In this document: piece by piece, positions 33,485-40,508 of the stretch | How positions within the stretch are numbered: position 1 is the stretch's first letter | Layout: each line of letters begins with the position of its first letter | Source of the DNA: Clostridium sp. | Lineage (GTDB): Bacteria; Bacillota; Clostridia; Lachnospirales; Lachnospiraceae | NCBI GenBank assembly: GCA_023664775.1 | Contig: JAMPEW010000027.1 | Location: forward strand, 1,745 to 42,252 | Reading direction: 5' to 3' | Length of the DNA stretch: 40,508 bases | The notes under the pieces: model-generated | Databases searched by the model: none | What the model was told of the DNA's origin: nothing | What the model saw: the letters and a program-made list of their open reading frames with translations, nothing else | Translations under genes and position numbers: made by a program

Positions 33485-35383
33485 CTAATTTTGTTTCTGC
33501 AATTCGTTTAAATATGTATCTTCAATATAATTTTTATCAGGTGCCGCTTTTAACTCAGAAATATAGGAATTTACTTCTGACAATTCACCATTTACGTTTA
33601 AATACTCCTCAAAAATAGCTTTATTAACCGGAACACCATTAGAAATTTTAATGCTTTGCAAATAATATATATCCTGTACCTTTTCATTTAAAAAGTAATA
33701 CAAAATCCTTTTAGCTGCCAAAATTTCATCTTTTTCAGAATTCTTCAGCACTGCATAAGAAACATCACTCCAACAGTAATTTGCTTTTCCCTCAATCAAA
33801 GCGAATGTTGTTACCTCGTACAATCCCGGAAAATCCGTTTGAATATCTTTGTACTTGCTTATAGGGTACACAACGGTTGTCAGTTCTTCATTAACTGCCC
33901 CTAACTGCAATTCACTCGTATTAATTGCAAAAGGGAAATCCATTCCTATCGGTATAATGTATTTTGCATAATCTAATTTCTGATATTCCTCAAGCATATA
34001 AAAATTATTCATATCCACAGAATCGTATACAGAAGATATATTTTCCAATTCAATTTCCGGATTATGTACATCTCCCATAAACTCAAGCATTGTTGGTTTT
34101 CCTTTTCCTTCAAGTATTTCTTTTATTGCGGCATCATAGCTTTCTTTCACTTCAATATTTACGGTTATATGAGGATAATCCTCTCTAAATTCTGCCAGCA
34201 TGGCTTCATATGTCTGGTTCATCAATTCGTTATCCCTGCCATCAGAAATACACCAAATTACTACTGTAGCTTCATTTAACTTTACATCACGTTCCATGCT
34301 CTTGTATCTGTAAATCCCTATACCTCCCAATAAAAGCACAATCAGGCTTGCTGCCAAAATAATCATTTTTCTTCTTTTTTTGCGTCGTTTCAGTTCTCGT
34401 TCAACAGATAAAACTCTTTTTTTATCAGTTATTGCATCCTCAAAATCTTCTATTGTTTTAAAACGCAAATCTTCATTCAGTGCCATCGCAACTGACAATG
34501 CGTTGCTAATGTGTTCTGGAATATCGGGGTTTATTGCATTTGCAGGTTTTAATGTGTCCTCAATTGTTCTATTGACAGATTCCTCCGGCAAAACACCTGT
34601 CAGGGCTCTGTACATAGTTGCCCCTAACGCATACACATCCGTCCATGCTCCCTGTTTCCCCTTTGACCGATACTGTTCCGGTGGAGCAAATCCCGGCTTT
34701 AAAATAATGGATTTACTTGTATCGTCCTCCTCACTGCTAAACCTTGCAGCGCCAAAATCAATCAGCTTTATTTTTGTACCTTCACATATAAAAATATTAT
34801 CCGGACTTATGTCACGATGTAAAATTTTATTTCTATGAAGTTCCTTAAGTGCATTTGCCACTGCCAAAAACACATTAAGCATTGTATCTGTATCTACACT
34901 CCCGCCCTGCTGATTTATATATTCTTTAAACGAAATACCATCAAGATATTCCATTACAATATATGCGGTATTATTTTCCTCAAAAAAATCGTATACATTT
35001 ACAATATTTTCATGCTCGCTGAATTTTGCCATGTTGTGCGTTTCATCAAGAAAACGGCTTAAGCCTTTTTTATACTCGTCTTTTCCTCTGCCTGTATATA
35101 AAATTACATCCGAAGTTCCTGGCACACGGTTTACAATTCCTGCCGGATAGTATTCCTTAATTGCAACTACCATTTCAAGCTTATAGTCCCATGCCTTATA
35201 TGTAATGCCAAATCCTCCGAAGCCAAGCACGGTACCTATTATGTACCTTCCGTTTAATACGGTTTCCGGATAAAGATGATAAGGTTCTTCGGGCGGTTGC
35301 CCCAATTTATACCCACAATGTGGACACCCTGCATCAATGTGTTTTTCATCATATTCCCGCATACAGTGCATACATCTAATCAT
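33485..35383 (-). CDS. Zinc-ribbon Ser/Thr kinase fused to an extracellular solute-binding-protein domain
   Basis: 632 residues. A zinc ribbon (Cys4, 7, 20, 23) leads into a Hanks-type kinase with GFGGFG, VAIKEYYP, HRDISPDN and DFGAAR, all catalytic residues kept. One membrane span (about 338-360) follows. The outside part of about 265 residues reads like a family 1/8 ABC solute-binding protein: TVVIWCISDGRDNELMNQTYEAMLAEFREDYPHITVNIEV, and near the end AAKRILYYFLNEKVQDIYYL and NGVPVNKAIFEEYL. So the sensor is probably a small-molecule or sugar/peptide clamp. The start is the ATG at 35383, overlapping the FHA gene stop by 4 bp. Kinase with PASTA is common; kinase with a solute-binding domain is rare. 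Confidence 0.9.
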   Translation of the reverse strand: MIRCMHCMREYDEKHIDAGCPHCGYKLGQPPEEPYHLYPETVLNGRYIIGTVLGFGGFGITYKAWDYKLEMVVAIKEYYPAGIVNRVPGTSDVILYTGRGKDEYKKGLSRFLDETHNMAKFSEHENIVNVYDFFEENNTAYIVMEYLDGISFKEYINQQGGSVDTDTMLNVFLAVANALKELHRNKILHRDISPDNIFICEGTKIKLIDFGAARFSSEEDDTSKSIILKPGFAPPEQYRSKGKQGAWTDVYALGATMYRALTGVLPEESVNRTIEDTLKPANAINPDIPEHISNALSVAMALNEDLRFKTIEDFEDAITDKKRVLSVERELKRRKKRRKMIILAASLIVLLLGGIGIYRYKSMERDVKLNEATVVIWCISDGRDNELMNQTYEAMLAEFREDYPHITVNIEVKESYDAAIKEILEGKGKPTMLEFMGDVHNPEIELENISSVYDSVDMNNFYMLEEYQKLDYAKYIIPIGMDFPFAINTSELQLGAVNEELTTVVYPISKYKDIQTDFPGLYEVTTFALIEGKANYCWSDVSYAVLKNSEKDEILAAKRILYYFLNEKVQDIYYLQSIKISNGVPVNKAIFEEYLNVNGELSEVNSYISELKAAPDKNYIEDTYLNELQKQN

Positions 35384-36339
35384 TTTTGTAAATCCTTTCC
35401 ACATTGTTCGCAATATGATGCGTTAGCAATATTAGCTTTTCCACATATCGGGCATATAAAATTTTCATATGATGCCTCATAAAGCACCGTTGTTTCCCCA
35501 TCATCATTTTCTGTACGCAAATCCTCATATGTTTCCTCATATTGTATGTAATTGTAATCCGTATCATAATTTATAATGCCTTTTCCCTTTTGCCATGTAA
35601 AATATGGCCCACATAACGGCATAAACATAAGTATTGTATTGCCTGCGAATATCAGATCGTAAGCATTTAGCGTCCTTTGAGTCAACACTAACTCATTGTT
35701 ACAATATGTCAGCTTGTTTTTTTCATTTGGATATAAAATAAATTGCACATTTCTAGCGTCATAAATAACTTTAAAATGCTCCTCTCTCGAAACGCTGTCA
35801 TCTTTATCAATACGAACATCCATGTTAATCGATCTTCCCACAGTATTAACATTTTCATGCAATGGATAACAGCATCCTGAATTTGGACCATCTATACAAA
35901 TAAGCCATCCAACTGCAAACATTATCTGCTTTTCCCTATCAGCCATACTACTGCCATAGGGAAAATCAACATTTCCACAAAGAGTTTGTGTCAATCCCAT
36001 GTCAGAATTAATATATTGAGTACTTTTTTCAATTTCATTATTCCATTCGTCCTGAACCTTGCTGTCTGCATCAACAGGCACTTCCTTCTTTTCTCCAAAA
36101 ATATGCCTTGTCGAATTTTTCATATTTTCTTTTTCCCTTGTAGCAGATACCAATTTATGCGAGGCTTTTTTCTCAGACTTTCCTTCAGATATTGCTTTGT
36201 CCTCATTTTCTGTTTGTAATGCTGTGTTTTTATTACTTTTTTCTTTAGCTTCACCACATTTAGGACACTGCGAAAATTTATCGCTATCATAAAAATGATG
36301 ATTTTTACACTTTATTACCTTCACCGTTTCCTCCTGCAA
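35380..36339 (-). CDS. Zinc-ribbon / FHA domain protein
   Basis: 319 residues. An N-terminal Cys/His ribbon (Cys11, His14/15, Cys25, Cys28) is followed by a low-complexity charged linker, then an FHA domain at about 144-250: TVGRSINMDVRID (Gly168-Arg169-Ser170), then SREEH (184-188), with one more residue than the usual SRxH. It ends with a second ribbon, CPICGKANIANASYCEQCG (Cys296, 299, 310, 313). FHA domains bind phospho-Thr. It is encoded between the phosphatases and the kinases, so it is the likely phospho-reader and may recruit EssC or the kinases. A 4-bp overlap (ATGA) couples it to the kinase gene. Confidence 0.85.
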   Translation of the reverse strand: MQEETVKVIKCKNHHFYDSDKFSQCPKCGEAKEKSNKNTALQTENEDKAISEGKSEKKASHKLVSATREKENMKNSTRHIFGEKKEVPVDADSKVQDEWNNEIEKSTQYINSDMGLTQTLCGNVDFPYGSSMADREKQIMFAVGWLICIDGPNSGCCYPLHENVNTVGRSINMDVRIDKDDSVSREEHFKVIYDARNVQFILYPNEKNKLTYCNNELVLTQRTLNAYDLIFAGNTILMFMPLCGPYFTWQKGKGIINYDTDYNYIQYEETYEDLRTENDDGETTVLYEASYENFICPICGKANIANASYCEQCGKDLQK

Positions 36340-36347
36340 AGTAAAAA

Positions 36348-37124
36348 TTATGTTAATTGTGTTGTTTTTTCTGCGTCTTTTAAATATTTAATAACAATTG
36401 CGCTCGCATTATCCTGATACGGACTATTTTTATCCTTTAATACCCCGAGAAATATATTGGCAATCCTCTCTGCCGACTGTTCTTTGGTTAAAATTTCTAC
36501 TATCTGCTCCTCTGTCATGCTTCTGTATAAGCCGTCGCTGCACACCAAAATTTTATCGTTTTCCAAAAGCTTAAAAACATCCGTATTTATATCCATGAGA
36601 GATACATTTCCATATCCTACAAAGCTTATTAAATACTCTGCTTTTTCCAGATTTCTCTCATAAGCTTCTCTTGAAATCTGCCCCAACCTTAATTGCTCAT
36701 CCAAATACAATTGATAATTATGTTTTCTCGTAACGCTGGCAACCTTTCCATTTCGTTGTATATATATTCTGCTGTCTCCAATTGAAAGCCAATGTAGTTC
36801 ATTTTCATCAATTATAATTCCGGCAAGCGTTGTCCCAGCACCTAATCTTTCGCCTTTATTTCCCCTCAAGTCATATACTTCTTTATCAATTTCCATAGCT
36901 ATACTTTTTAAGCACAGCCATATATTTCGCATGGGATATGCCTCTCTTGTATATTCAACAAAATGCTTCGCCGCCAAATCACTTGCTACAGCACCACCGT
37001 TACTTCCTCCCATGCCATCACAGACAACCGCTATAGTAAAGTCATTGAAGCTATATACTTCAACACTATCCTGTTGTTCATCACGCATTCCTATCCATGA
37101 CATAATTCCGTATTCAACTGACAT
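36348..37124 (-). CDS. PP2C-family Ser/Thr phosphatase
   Basis: 258 residues of the PPM/PP2C bacterial type: GMRDEQQDSVEVY, FTIAVVCDGMGGSNGGAVASDLAAKHF (metal-binding Asp, GMGG), GAGTTLAGIIIDENELHWLSIGDSRIY and ILVCSDGLYRSMTEEQIVEIL, then NASAIVI. It removes phosphate from Thr/Ser of targets of the two kinases. The ATG at 37124 gives the family N-terminus (MSVEYGIMSWIGMRDEQQDS), has GGGGTG 7 nt upstream, and overlaps the preceding phosphatase gene by 11 bp. Confidence 0.92.
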   Translation of the reverse strand: MSVEYGIMSWIGMRDEQQDSVEVYSFNDFTIAVVCDGMGGSNGGAVASDLAAKHFVEYTREAYPMRNIWLCLKSIAMEIDKEVYDLRGNKGERLGAGTTLAGIIIDENELHWLSIGDSRIYIQRNGKVASVTRKHNYQLYLDEQLRLGQISREAYERNLEKAEYLISFVGYGNVSLMDINTDVFKLLENDKILVCSDGLYRSMTEEQIVEILTKEQSAERIANIFLGVLKDKNSPYQDNASAIVIKYLKDAEKTTQLT

Positions 37125-37854
37125 CAGCAAACACCCCAATTGCAGAATAATTATCCATATTGCTTTCTTTTCCATTCTCCTGAATTATTTTTTTCATTTC
37201 ATTCATCCATGTTTCAACATCATTCGCCTGCTTTAGGCATTTCGTCATTTCCTTTTCAGTAATCAGTTCCCAAAATCCATCTGTACAAAGTAAAAAAGCG
37301 TTTCTTTTGTTTGCTGATAACTTTATTTTTTCAGATATATCATATTTAGGTTCGTCCCACTCAGTTCCTATAACCCTAAGTAACCTATTTCTATCTTCAT
37401 GATGCCTTATATCCTTTTCTTTTATTTTTTTTGATAAATACATCATATATGGCACCGAATGATCCTTTGACTGTTCCTTTAATTTACCATCTCTAAAATA
37501 ATACAATCTGCTGTCTCCAACATAACCATATTGCATGCTTTCATCGTCAATCATCATTGCAACAACCGTAGTTTTCATATCATAATTTTTTCTGTCTTTT
37601 TCCTGCATGGCAAGTACATTATTTTGTGCAAGACTGATTGCAGAAGCCAAAAAATCTTCTGCGTAATTACCCTTTTTAAATTCTTCCGTAATTGAATTTA
37701 CGACAGTTTTAGAAGCTACCTCTCCCGAGCTATGTCCACCCAAGCCATCGGCGACCACAAAAATTCCGATATTACCATCATAGCAAAAGCCTACGCTATC
37801 CTCATTATTTAATCTATTACCAATTTCATTGCATATGCTATATGTAACCTTCAT
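37114..37854 (-). CDS. PP2C-family Ser/Thr phosphatase (second)
   Basis: 246 residues. Motifs: GNRLNNEDSVGF, IGIFVVADGLGGHSSGEVAS, MKTTVVAMMIDDESMQYGYVGDSRLYYF, AFLLCTDGFWELITEKEM and DNYSAIGVF, all PP2C metal and catalytic blocks. It is distinct from the next gene's phosphatase (GLGG against GMGG), so the two may serve different kinases. It is the first gene of the type VII/phospho-signalling operon and has a candidate promoter 32 bp upstream. Confidence 0.92.
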   Translation of the reverse strand: MKVTYSICNEIGNRLNNEDSVGFCYDGNIGIFVVADGLGGHSSGEVASKTVVNSITEEFKKGNYAEDFLASAISLAQNNVLAMQEKDRKNYDMKTTVVAMMIDDESMQYGYVGDSRLYYFRDGKLKEQSKDHSVPYMMYLSKKIKEKDIRHHEDRNRLLRVIGTEWDEPKYDISEKIKLSANKRNAFLLCTDGFWELITEKEMTKCLKQANDVETWMNEMKKIIQENGKESNMDNYSAIGVFADVS

Positions 37855-37885
37855 GTATTTTCCTCTGCTTACTTTTTTCTTTTTT

Positions 37886-37913
37886 AGTATATCATCTCAA
37901 TATTCCAAAACAA
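37886..37913 (-). promoter_or_regulatory. Candidate promoter of the type VII operon
   Basis: Minus strand TTGTTT, 16 bp, TATACT, about 32 bp upstream of the first phosphatase gene. The next 140 bp upstream contain no gene on this strand. Confidence 0.5.
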
Positions 37914-38061
37914 TATATCCGTCGAACTCGGTACAATATCGTGCACAGATTACATTTTTGTAGCAGCTTTCCCATTTTCTTCCCCATTTTATGTTATAAT
38001 AACCTCTTAACAGGATAAAATTGCGTGCAAAAAAGGGCATCACTTTTACAGTCCACAATGT

Positions 38062-38379
38062 ATGAACCAGTTTAATGTGTACAAATCATGGGAAAAGAAG
38101 AAAGCCAATGCTGCACAGGCGATTCCTGAACTTATAGGGATAGCCGCCAACCCAAAACACGAAGCAAACCGAAAACAAAAACATAAGGCGGATGCACTGT
38201 ACGGCTGGTACAGATACGACATCAGGTTCGCCTTGCCAGTGTATGATGATAAAACGGGTAAAATAGCAAGACATAACATTTATTCAGCAAATATGTTAGT
38301 CCGCCATGCAGACAACGGAGAAAAATATCTGTATGATATTTTGGCAGTAAAAAAAGAAACGAGCAGCCCGCTTGAGTAA
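38062..38379 (+). pseudogene. Prophage-type protein C-terminal fragment
   Basis: 105 codons ending DNGEKYLYDILAVKKETSSPLE. The block YDIRFALPVYDDKTGKIARHNIYSANMLVRHADNGEKYLYDI resembles the C-terminal end of phage head-morphogenesis/MuF-associated or large polyvalent proteins, where a (Y/F)YDI-xx-IKKETS-P ending recurs. There is no ribosome site before the ATG, the frame starts only 17 codons after a stop, and no phage neighbour exists. It is therefore probably a remnant. The likeness is from memory and moderate. No function is proposed. Confidence 0.4.
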
Positions 38380-38566
38380 AAGCACTGTACGGTAAAAACC
38401 CATTTCTTCTTTAACGTCAAAAATAAGCTATTTTTCCTGCCCTGTCAATCCACAATTTTTGATTTTTTCACTAAAATACTGCGTCTACCGAAAATGTTTA
38501 CATCTACAATTCACAACATACCACATCTTACAGGACAGGCAGCAACATTGACTACTGACTTTCGCC

Positions 38567-38600
38567 AAAAAAGACCCAGAAAAATATTTCTTCCTGAGCC
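38567..38600 (-). terminator. Intrinsic terminator of the Panacea toxin-antitoxin operon
   Basis: On the minus strand a stem of about 12 pairs (several G-U) is followed by TTTTTT at 38572-38567, 47 bp after the stop of the antitoxin gene. The remainder of the 38380-38647 gap shows nothing. Confidence 0.7.
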
Positions 38601-38647
38601 TTATGCCATCGATTTATTCAGTTGTCCGCTATAAGCGTTCCTCTGCT

Positions 38648-39658
38648 TCACGATACCTTATCCAGCATATCGCGAATATAGGTCATCAGCCCTTCTTCCG
38701 TTCCTATTCCATATTTATGGTTCATGGCTTCATAGTATTTCATGATTCGTTTCTTCGAAAGAGGCTCACTCGAAGGAATGCTGTCTCCATAACCCTTTTC
38801 AGCTTCCTTCCACGGATCCTCATTATGTGTAATCCGTTCCAATACCTTTGCGCCATACATGCCGAATGTATTTACCACAAGGTCAATTACATTCTTTTCC
38901 TCTTCTATCAGGACATCCGCAGTTCCTTCAATCAGAGCAAACCTCGCATCATCAATCGGATTGTATTTAAAGTCTCTGAACAGTTCATATACCTCCGGAT
39001 AGACGGGTCCATGCACCCATGCCCTGCAGTCTTCTTCAAAAATCGGTTTACCATACAGAGCAGAATAAATACCTTGTATAAAATATAGAAGCTTCTGCAG
39101 CATCAGAGGGGTTACCTCTTCCAACCTTTCAAACACATATGCAATCACTCTCATCATCTTATCTGAAACAGAGAATAAACTCTCTATGCTTCCTGCTGCC
39201 GCCATCGCCTTCTTATATGCTGCATCTGTCAGCTTATCTCTATTCTCCATAAGTTTTCGCTTCATATATGCCGGAGATGCCAGCGCCGCTCTTACCACAT
39301 CCGAATACTCTCTGGAAGGGACCTGACCTTCCAAATATCTCGGTATTGTTACCTCCCCAAATCCAAGCGCATATGATAAAGGCGCCTTTCCAATCTTATA
39401 GATTTTCATGAGCCTTTCGATATCGTCAATGGATACAATGCCTTCTACAGCTCTGTACTGTTCATCGATTTCCTGAACATTCTTATCAATAAGACCCGGA
39501 ACGCTCATTTCCTTGCCACATTCCCTACAGACAGCTACAGTAATTCCGAAAGTATAATCCTTATCTCTTATGTTTTTCACGATGTCCTTTTTCTGCAAAA
39601 GATACCCAGTCTCTTTTCTGCACCCTATACAAAAATCACTTCTTCTCTTCTCTGCCAT
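38648..39658 (-). CDS. Panacea-domain antitoxin (MqsA-type zinc ribbon, HTH and DUF4065/SocA-like)
   Basis: 336 residues. An N-terminal zinc ribbon (Cys10, 13, 44, 47) as in MqsA is followed by an XRE/MqsA-type HTH (KIGKAPLSYALGFGEVTIPRYLEGQVPSREYSDVV) and a C-terminal Panacea/DUF4065 domain: RVIAYVFERLEEVTPLMLQKLLYFIQGIYSALYGKPIFEEDCRAWVHGPVYPEVYELF. The LQKLLY and W-HGPVYPEVY blocks are diagnostic. Such proteins neutralise varied toxins and often repress their own promoter through the HTH. The ATG at 39658 has GGAGGTG upstream; the ATG at 39673 lies in that ribosome site. The partner gene ends 27 bp upstream. Confidence 0.88.
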   Translation of the reverse strand: MAEKRRSDFCIGCRKETGYLLQKKDIVKNIRDKDYTFGITVAVCRECGKEMSVPGLIDKNVQEIDEQYRAVEGIVSIDDIERLMKIYKIGKAPLSYALGFGEVTIPRYLEGQVPSREYSDVVRAALASPAYMKRKLMENRDKLTDAAYKKAMAAAGSIESLFSVSDKMMRVIAYVFERLEEVTPLMLQKLLYFIQGIYSALYGKPIFEEDCRAWVHGPVYPEVYELFRDFKYNPIDDARFALIEGTADVLIEEEKNVIDLVVNTFGMYGAKVLERITHNEDPWKEAEKGYGDSIPSSEPLSKKRIMKYYEAMNHKYGIGTEEGLMTYIRDMLDKVS

Positions 39659-39685
39659 AATGACCACCTCCAATTTGCCTCCTGT

Positions 39686-40096
39686 TTATTTAAAATAGTA
39701 TGTAAGTGGATGCTTCTGCTCATGAAACGAAATAACAATTACAAAACATTTCTCCAGCTTATTGAATTTGATATACAGAGAAACTGTCTTTTCTTCTGTT
39801 CCATTTCTTTCCAAAAGAATCACATCCTTGCCAAATACATACAGCCTTTCATGTTCAAAGCCTTTATGTTCATTCTGAAGAATCTCAGAAAAGTCCATTG
39901 TGGTAAGGCTCAATATGATTTCCTTTGCCTTTTCTTCATCTATAACATAATCCAAAAACAGATTGATATTATCTTGCCGTCTGACATTTCTATCAAGTCT
40001 GTATCTATCATTTTCAACAGCTTCTTTCACTTCAGAAAGATACTGTTCAATGTCTTTTTTATTTATGCTCAATACGTTATCCTCCATAACGTCCAT
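39686..40096 (-). CDS. Putative toxin partner of the Panacea antitoxin
   Basis: 136 residues from the ATG at 40096. Family not recognised. Helical first half (KKDIEQYLSEVKEAVENDRYRLDRNVRRQDNINLFLDYVI), then a beta-rich end: VILLERNGTEEKTVSLYIKFNKLEKCFVIVISFHEQKHPLTYYFK. An RNase-type toxin would have such a small beta-sheet with basic and aromatic residues, but no catalytic set can be named. Position and the promoter layout make it the toxin of this pair. Longer in-frame starts at 40123 and 40153 lie in or before the promoter and are excluded. Confidence 0.6.
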   Translation of the reverse strand: MDVMEDNVLSINKKDIEQYLSEVKEAVENDRYRLDRNVRRQDNINLFLDYVIDEEKAKEIILSLTTMDFSEILQNEHKGFEHERLYVFGKDVILLERNGTEEKTVSLYIKFNKLEKCFVIVISFHEQKHPLTYYFK

Positions 40097-40148
40097 GATT
40101 TGATTTTCTTTTTTTTCTATCATTAGTATACGTCCATGATTTGATTTT
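40089..40148. repeat. 19-bp direct repeat, candidate toxin-antitoxin operator
   Basis: ACGTCCATGATTTGATTTT occurs exactly twice, at 40089-40107 and 40130-40148, 41 bp apart (start to start, about four helical turns). The right copy fills the spacer between the -35 and -10 boxes of the promoter; the left copy covers the toxin start region. This spacing puts both on one face of the DNA, as expected for cooperative repression by the HTH antitoxin. Confidence 0.75.
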
Positions 40149-40153
40149 GTCAA
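40125..40153 (-). promoter_or_regulatory. Sigma-A promoter of the toxin-antitoxin operon
   Basis: Minus strand TTGACA, 17 bp, TATACT: a near-perfect consensus. Transcription would start around 40117, leaving about 20 nt of leader before the chosen toxin ATG. Confidence 0.8.
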
Positions 40154-40180
40154 TATTCTATCATGGAAAACCTTTCATAA

Positions 40181-40348
40181 AGAAGCTCCTTCAGCGTAAA
40201 AGTTGTATGGGAAAACCGTATTCCGTTTGAATTGTCTGCTGACCCTTTTTACAGCAATGAAAATATATCAGAGTTGGAAAGACGTGCAGCAGATATACGC
40301 TCTGGAAAAAGCACCTTGAAAGAACATGAATTAATAGAGGTCGAATAA
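40181..40348 (+). pseudogene. RelB/DinJ-family antitoxin, 3' remnant
   Basis: The frame reads ENRIPFELSADPFYSNENISELERRAADIRSGKSTLKEHELIEVE and a stop. IPFE...DPFYS..N...L......G....HELIEV is the normal C-terminus of RelB/DinJ antitoxins. The DNA-binding N-terminal half is missing and a stop lies just upstream (40178). An ATG overlaps the stop, as toxin genes do in such pairs, but only seven codons follow before a stop. So this is the decayed end of a second toxin-antitoxin locus. Confidence 0.75.
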
Positions 40349-40403
40349 TGAAAAAAGTTATGGCTGGATAAGGATAAATAATATATCTGGAATAAATCCT
40401 TTA

Positions 40404-40452
40404 CAAATAAAACAGCCTCTATTTACAGTTTGATATGCCATAAATAAAGGCT
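40404..40452 (-). terminator. Probable terminator of a minus-strand gene beyond the right edge
   Basis: AGCCTcTATTTA and TAAATAaAGGCT form an 11-of-12 bp stem; on the minus strand it is followed by GTTTTATTTG. No gene end is visible inside the window to which it could belong, so it may serve a gene to the right. The rest of 40349-40508 is AT-rich with nothing recognised. Confidence 0.55.
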
Positions 40453-40508
40453 AAAATAATCAAGGGAAAAGAAAAAGTGGAAAAGATAAGTTTTTGAAAA
40501 TATTTGTT

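Noticed and set aside
30307-35383. Two similar adjacent kinases as a sequencing or assembly duplicate
   Set aside because: They are similar only in the ribbon and kinase parts, with many differences, and have wholly different outside domains.
38062-38379. Fragment as an intact toxin gene
   Set aside because: No ribosome site, no partner, and only the end of a phage-type domain is present.
40097-40153. Longer toxin frame from TTG at 40153 or ATG at 40123
   Set aside because: The TTG is part of the -35 box and the ATG lies at or before the predicted transcription start.
1-40508. CRISPR array, tRNA or rRNA genes, integrase
   Set aside because: No regularly spaced repeat series, cloverleaf or rRNA-like stretch, and no recombinase frame, was seen on either strand.

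Overview
The window looks like chromosomal DNA of a low-GC, Gram-positive member of the Clostridia, most likely Lachnospiraceae. This rests on Firmicutes-type ribosomal and Nus/Sec genes with strong GGAGG ribosome binding sites, a LytTR/DUF3021 regulator pair, a YukD/EssC-type type VII secretion locus, PASTA-type Ser/Thr kinases and a FliD-like protein. Genus is not determined. No tRNA, rRNA or CRISPR array was seen.

Layout. (1) 1-8245, all minus strand: a type II polyketide/fatty-acid-like biosynthetic operon. In transcription order it encodes an acyl carrier protein, a BtrH-like protein, a TetR regulator, a flavodoxin-fold reductase, a PlsC-like acyltransferase, a second carrier protein, a fused ketosynthase/chain-length-factor protein, a FabG-like ketoreductase, a FabZ-like dehydratase and a phosphopantetheinyl transferase cut by the left edge. 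A 258-bp MITE-like inverted-repeat element lies inside it. (2) 8526-10968, minus: rpmG-secE-nusG-rplK-rplA with a clear promoter, two matching L1-type mRNA sites, and a terminator directly after rplA (no rplJ-rplL). (3) 11051-13920: an orphan FliD-like gene on plus, an Rpn/PD-(D/E)XK nuclease gene on minus, and a decayed second copy of the FliD-like 3' end on the other side of the nuclease gene. (4) 13937-19153, minus: a hypothetical gene, an RsuA-type pseudouridine synthase and an ABC exporter, then DUF3021, LytTR, LemA, a small hypothetical gene and an XRE-type HTH gene. A hairpin MITE separates the LytTR gene from its DUF3021 partner. (5) 19493-20971, plus: a DUF1846 (UPF0371) gene. (6) 21118-37854, minus: a type VII secretion locus combined with a complete Ser/Thr phospho-signalling set: two PP2C phosphatases, a zinc-ribbon/FHA protein, a kinase fused to an extracellular solute-binding domain, a PASTA kinase with a WSxW-rich tail, EssC with an FHA domain, YukD, four small WXG100-type helical proteins, a probable cysteine-hydrolase effector and a lipoprotein-like protein. 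(7) 38062-40508: a prophage-type fragment, a Panacea-type toxin-antitoxin pair with a promoter embedded in a direct repeat, and a RelB/DinJ antitoxin remnant.

The most interesting system is the type VII locus. Writer (two membrane kinases), reader (free FHA protein and the FHA of EssC) and eraser (two PP2C) are encoded with the secretion ATPase and its substrates. This resembles the threonine-phosphorylation control of some type VI systems. No EssA, EssB or EsaA is recognisable, and both kinases have the same membrane topology as the pseudokinase-like EssB. The second most interesting is the biosynthetic operon: one polypeptide joins a complete ketosynthase to a chain-length-factor half whose active-site Cys is Gln. 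That points to an iterative type II polyketide or polyene product rather than housekeeping fatty acid synthesis.
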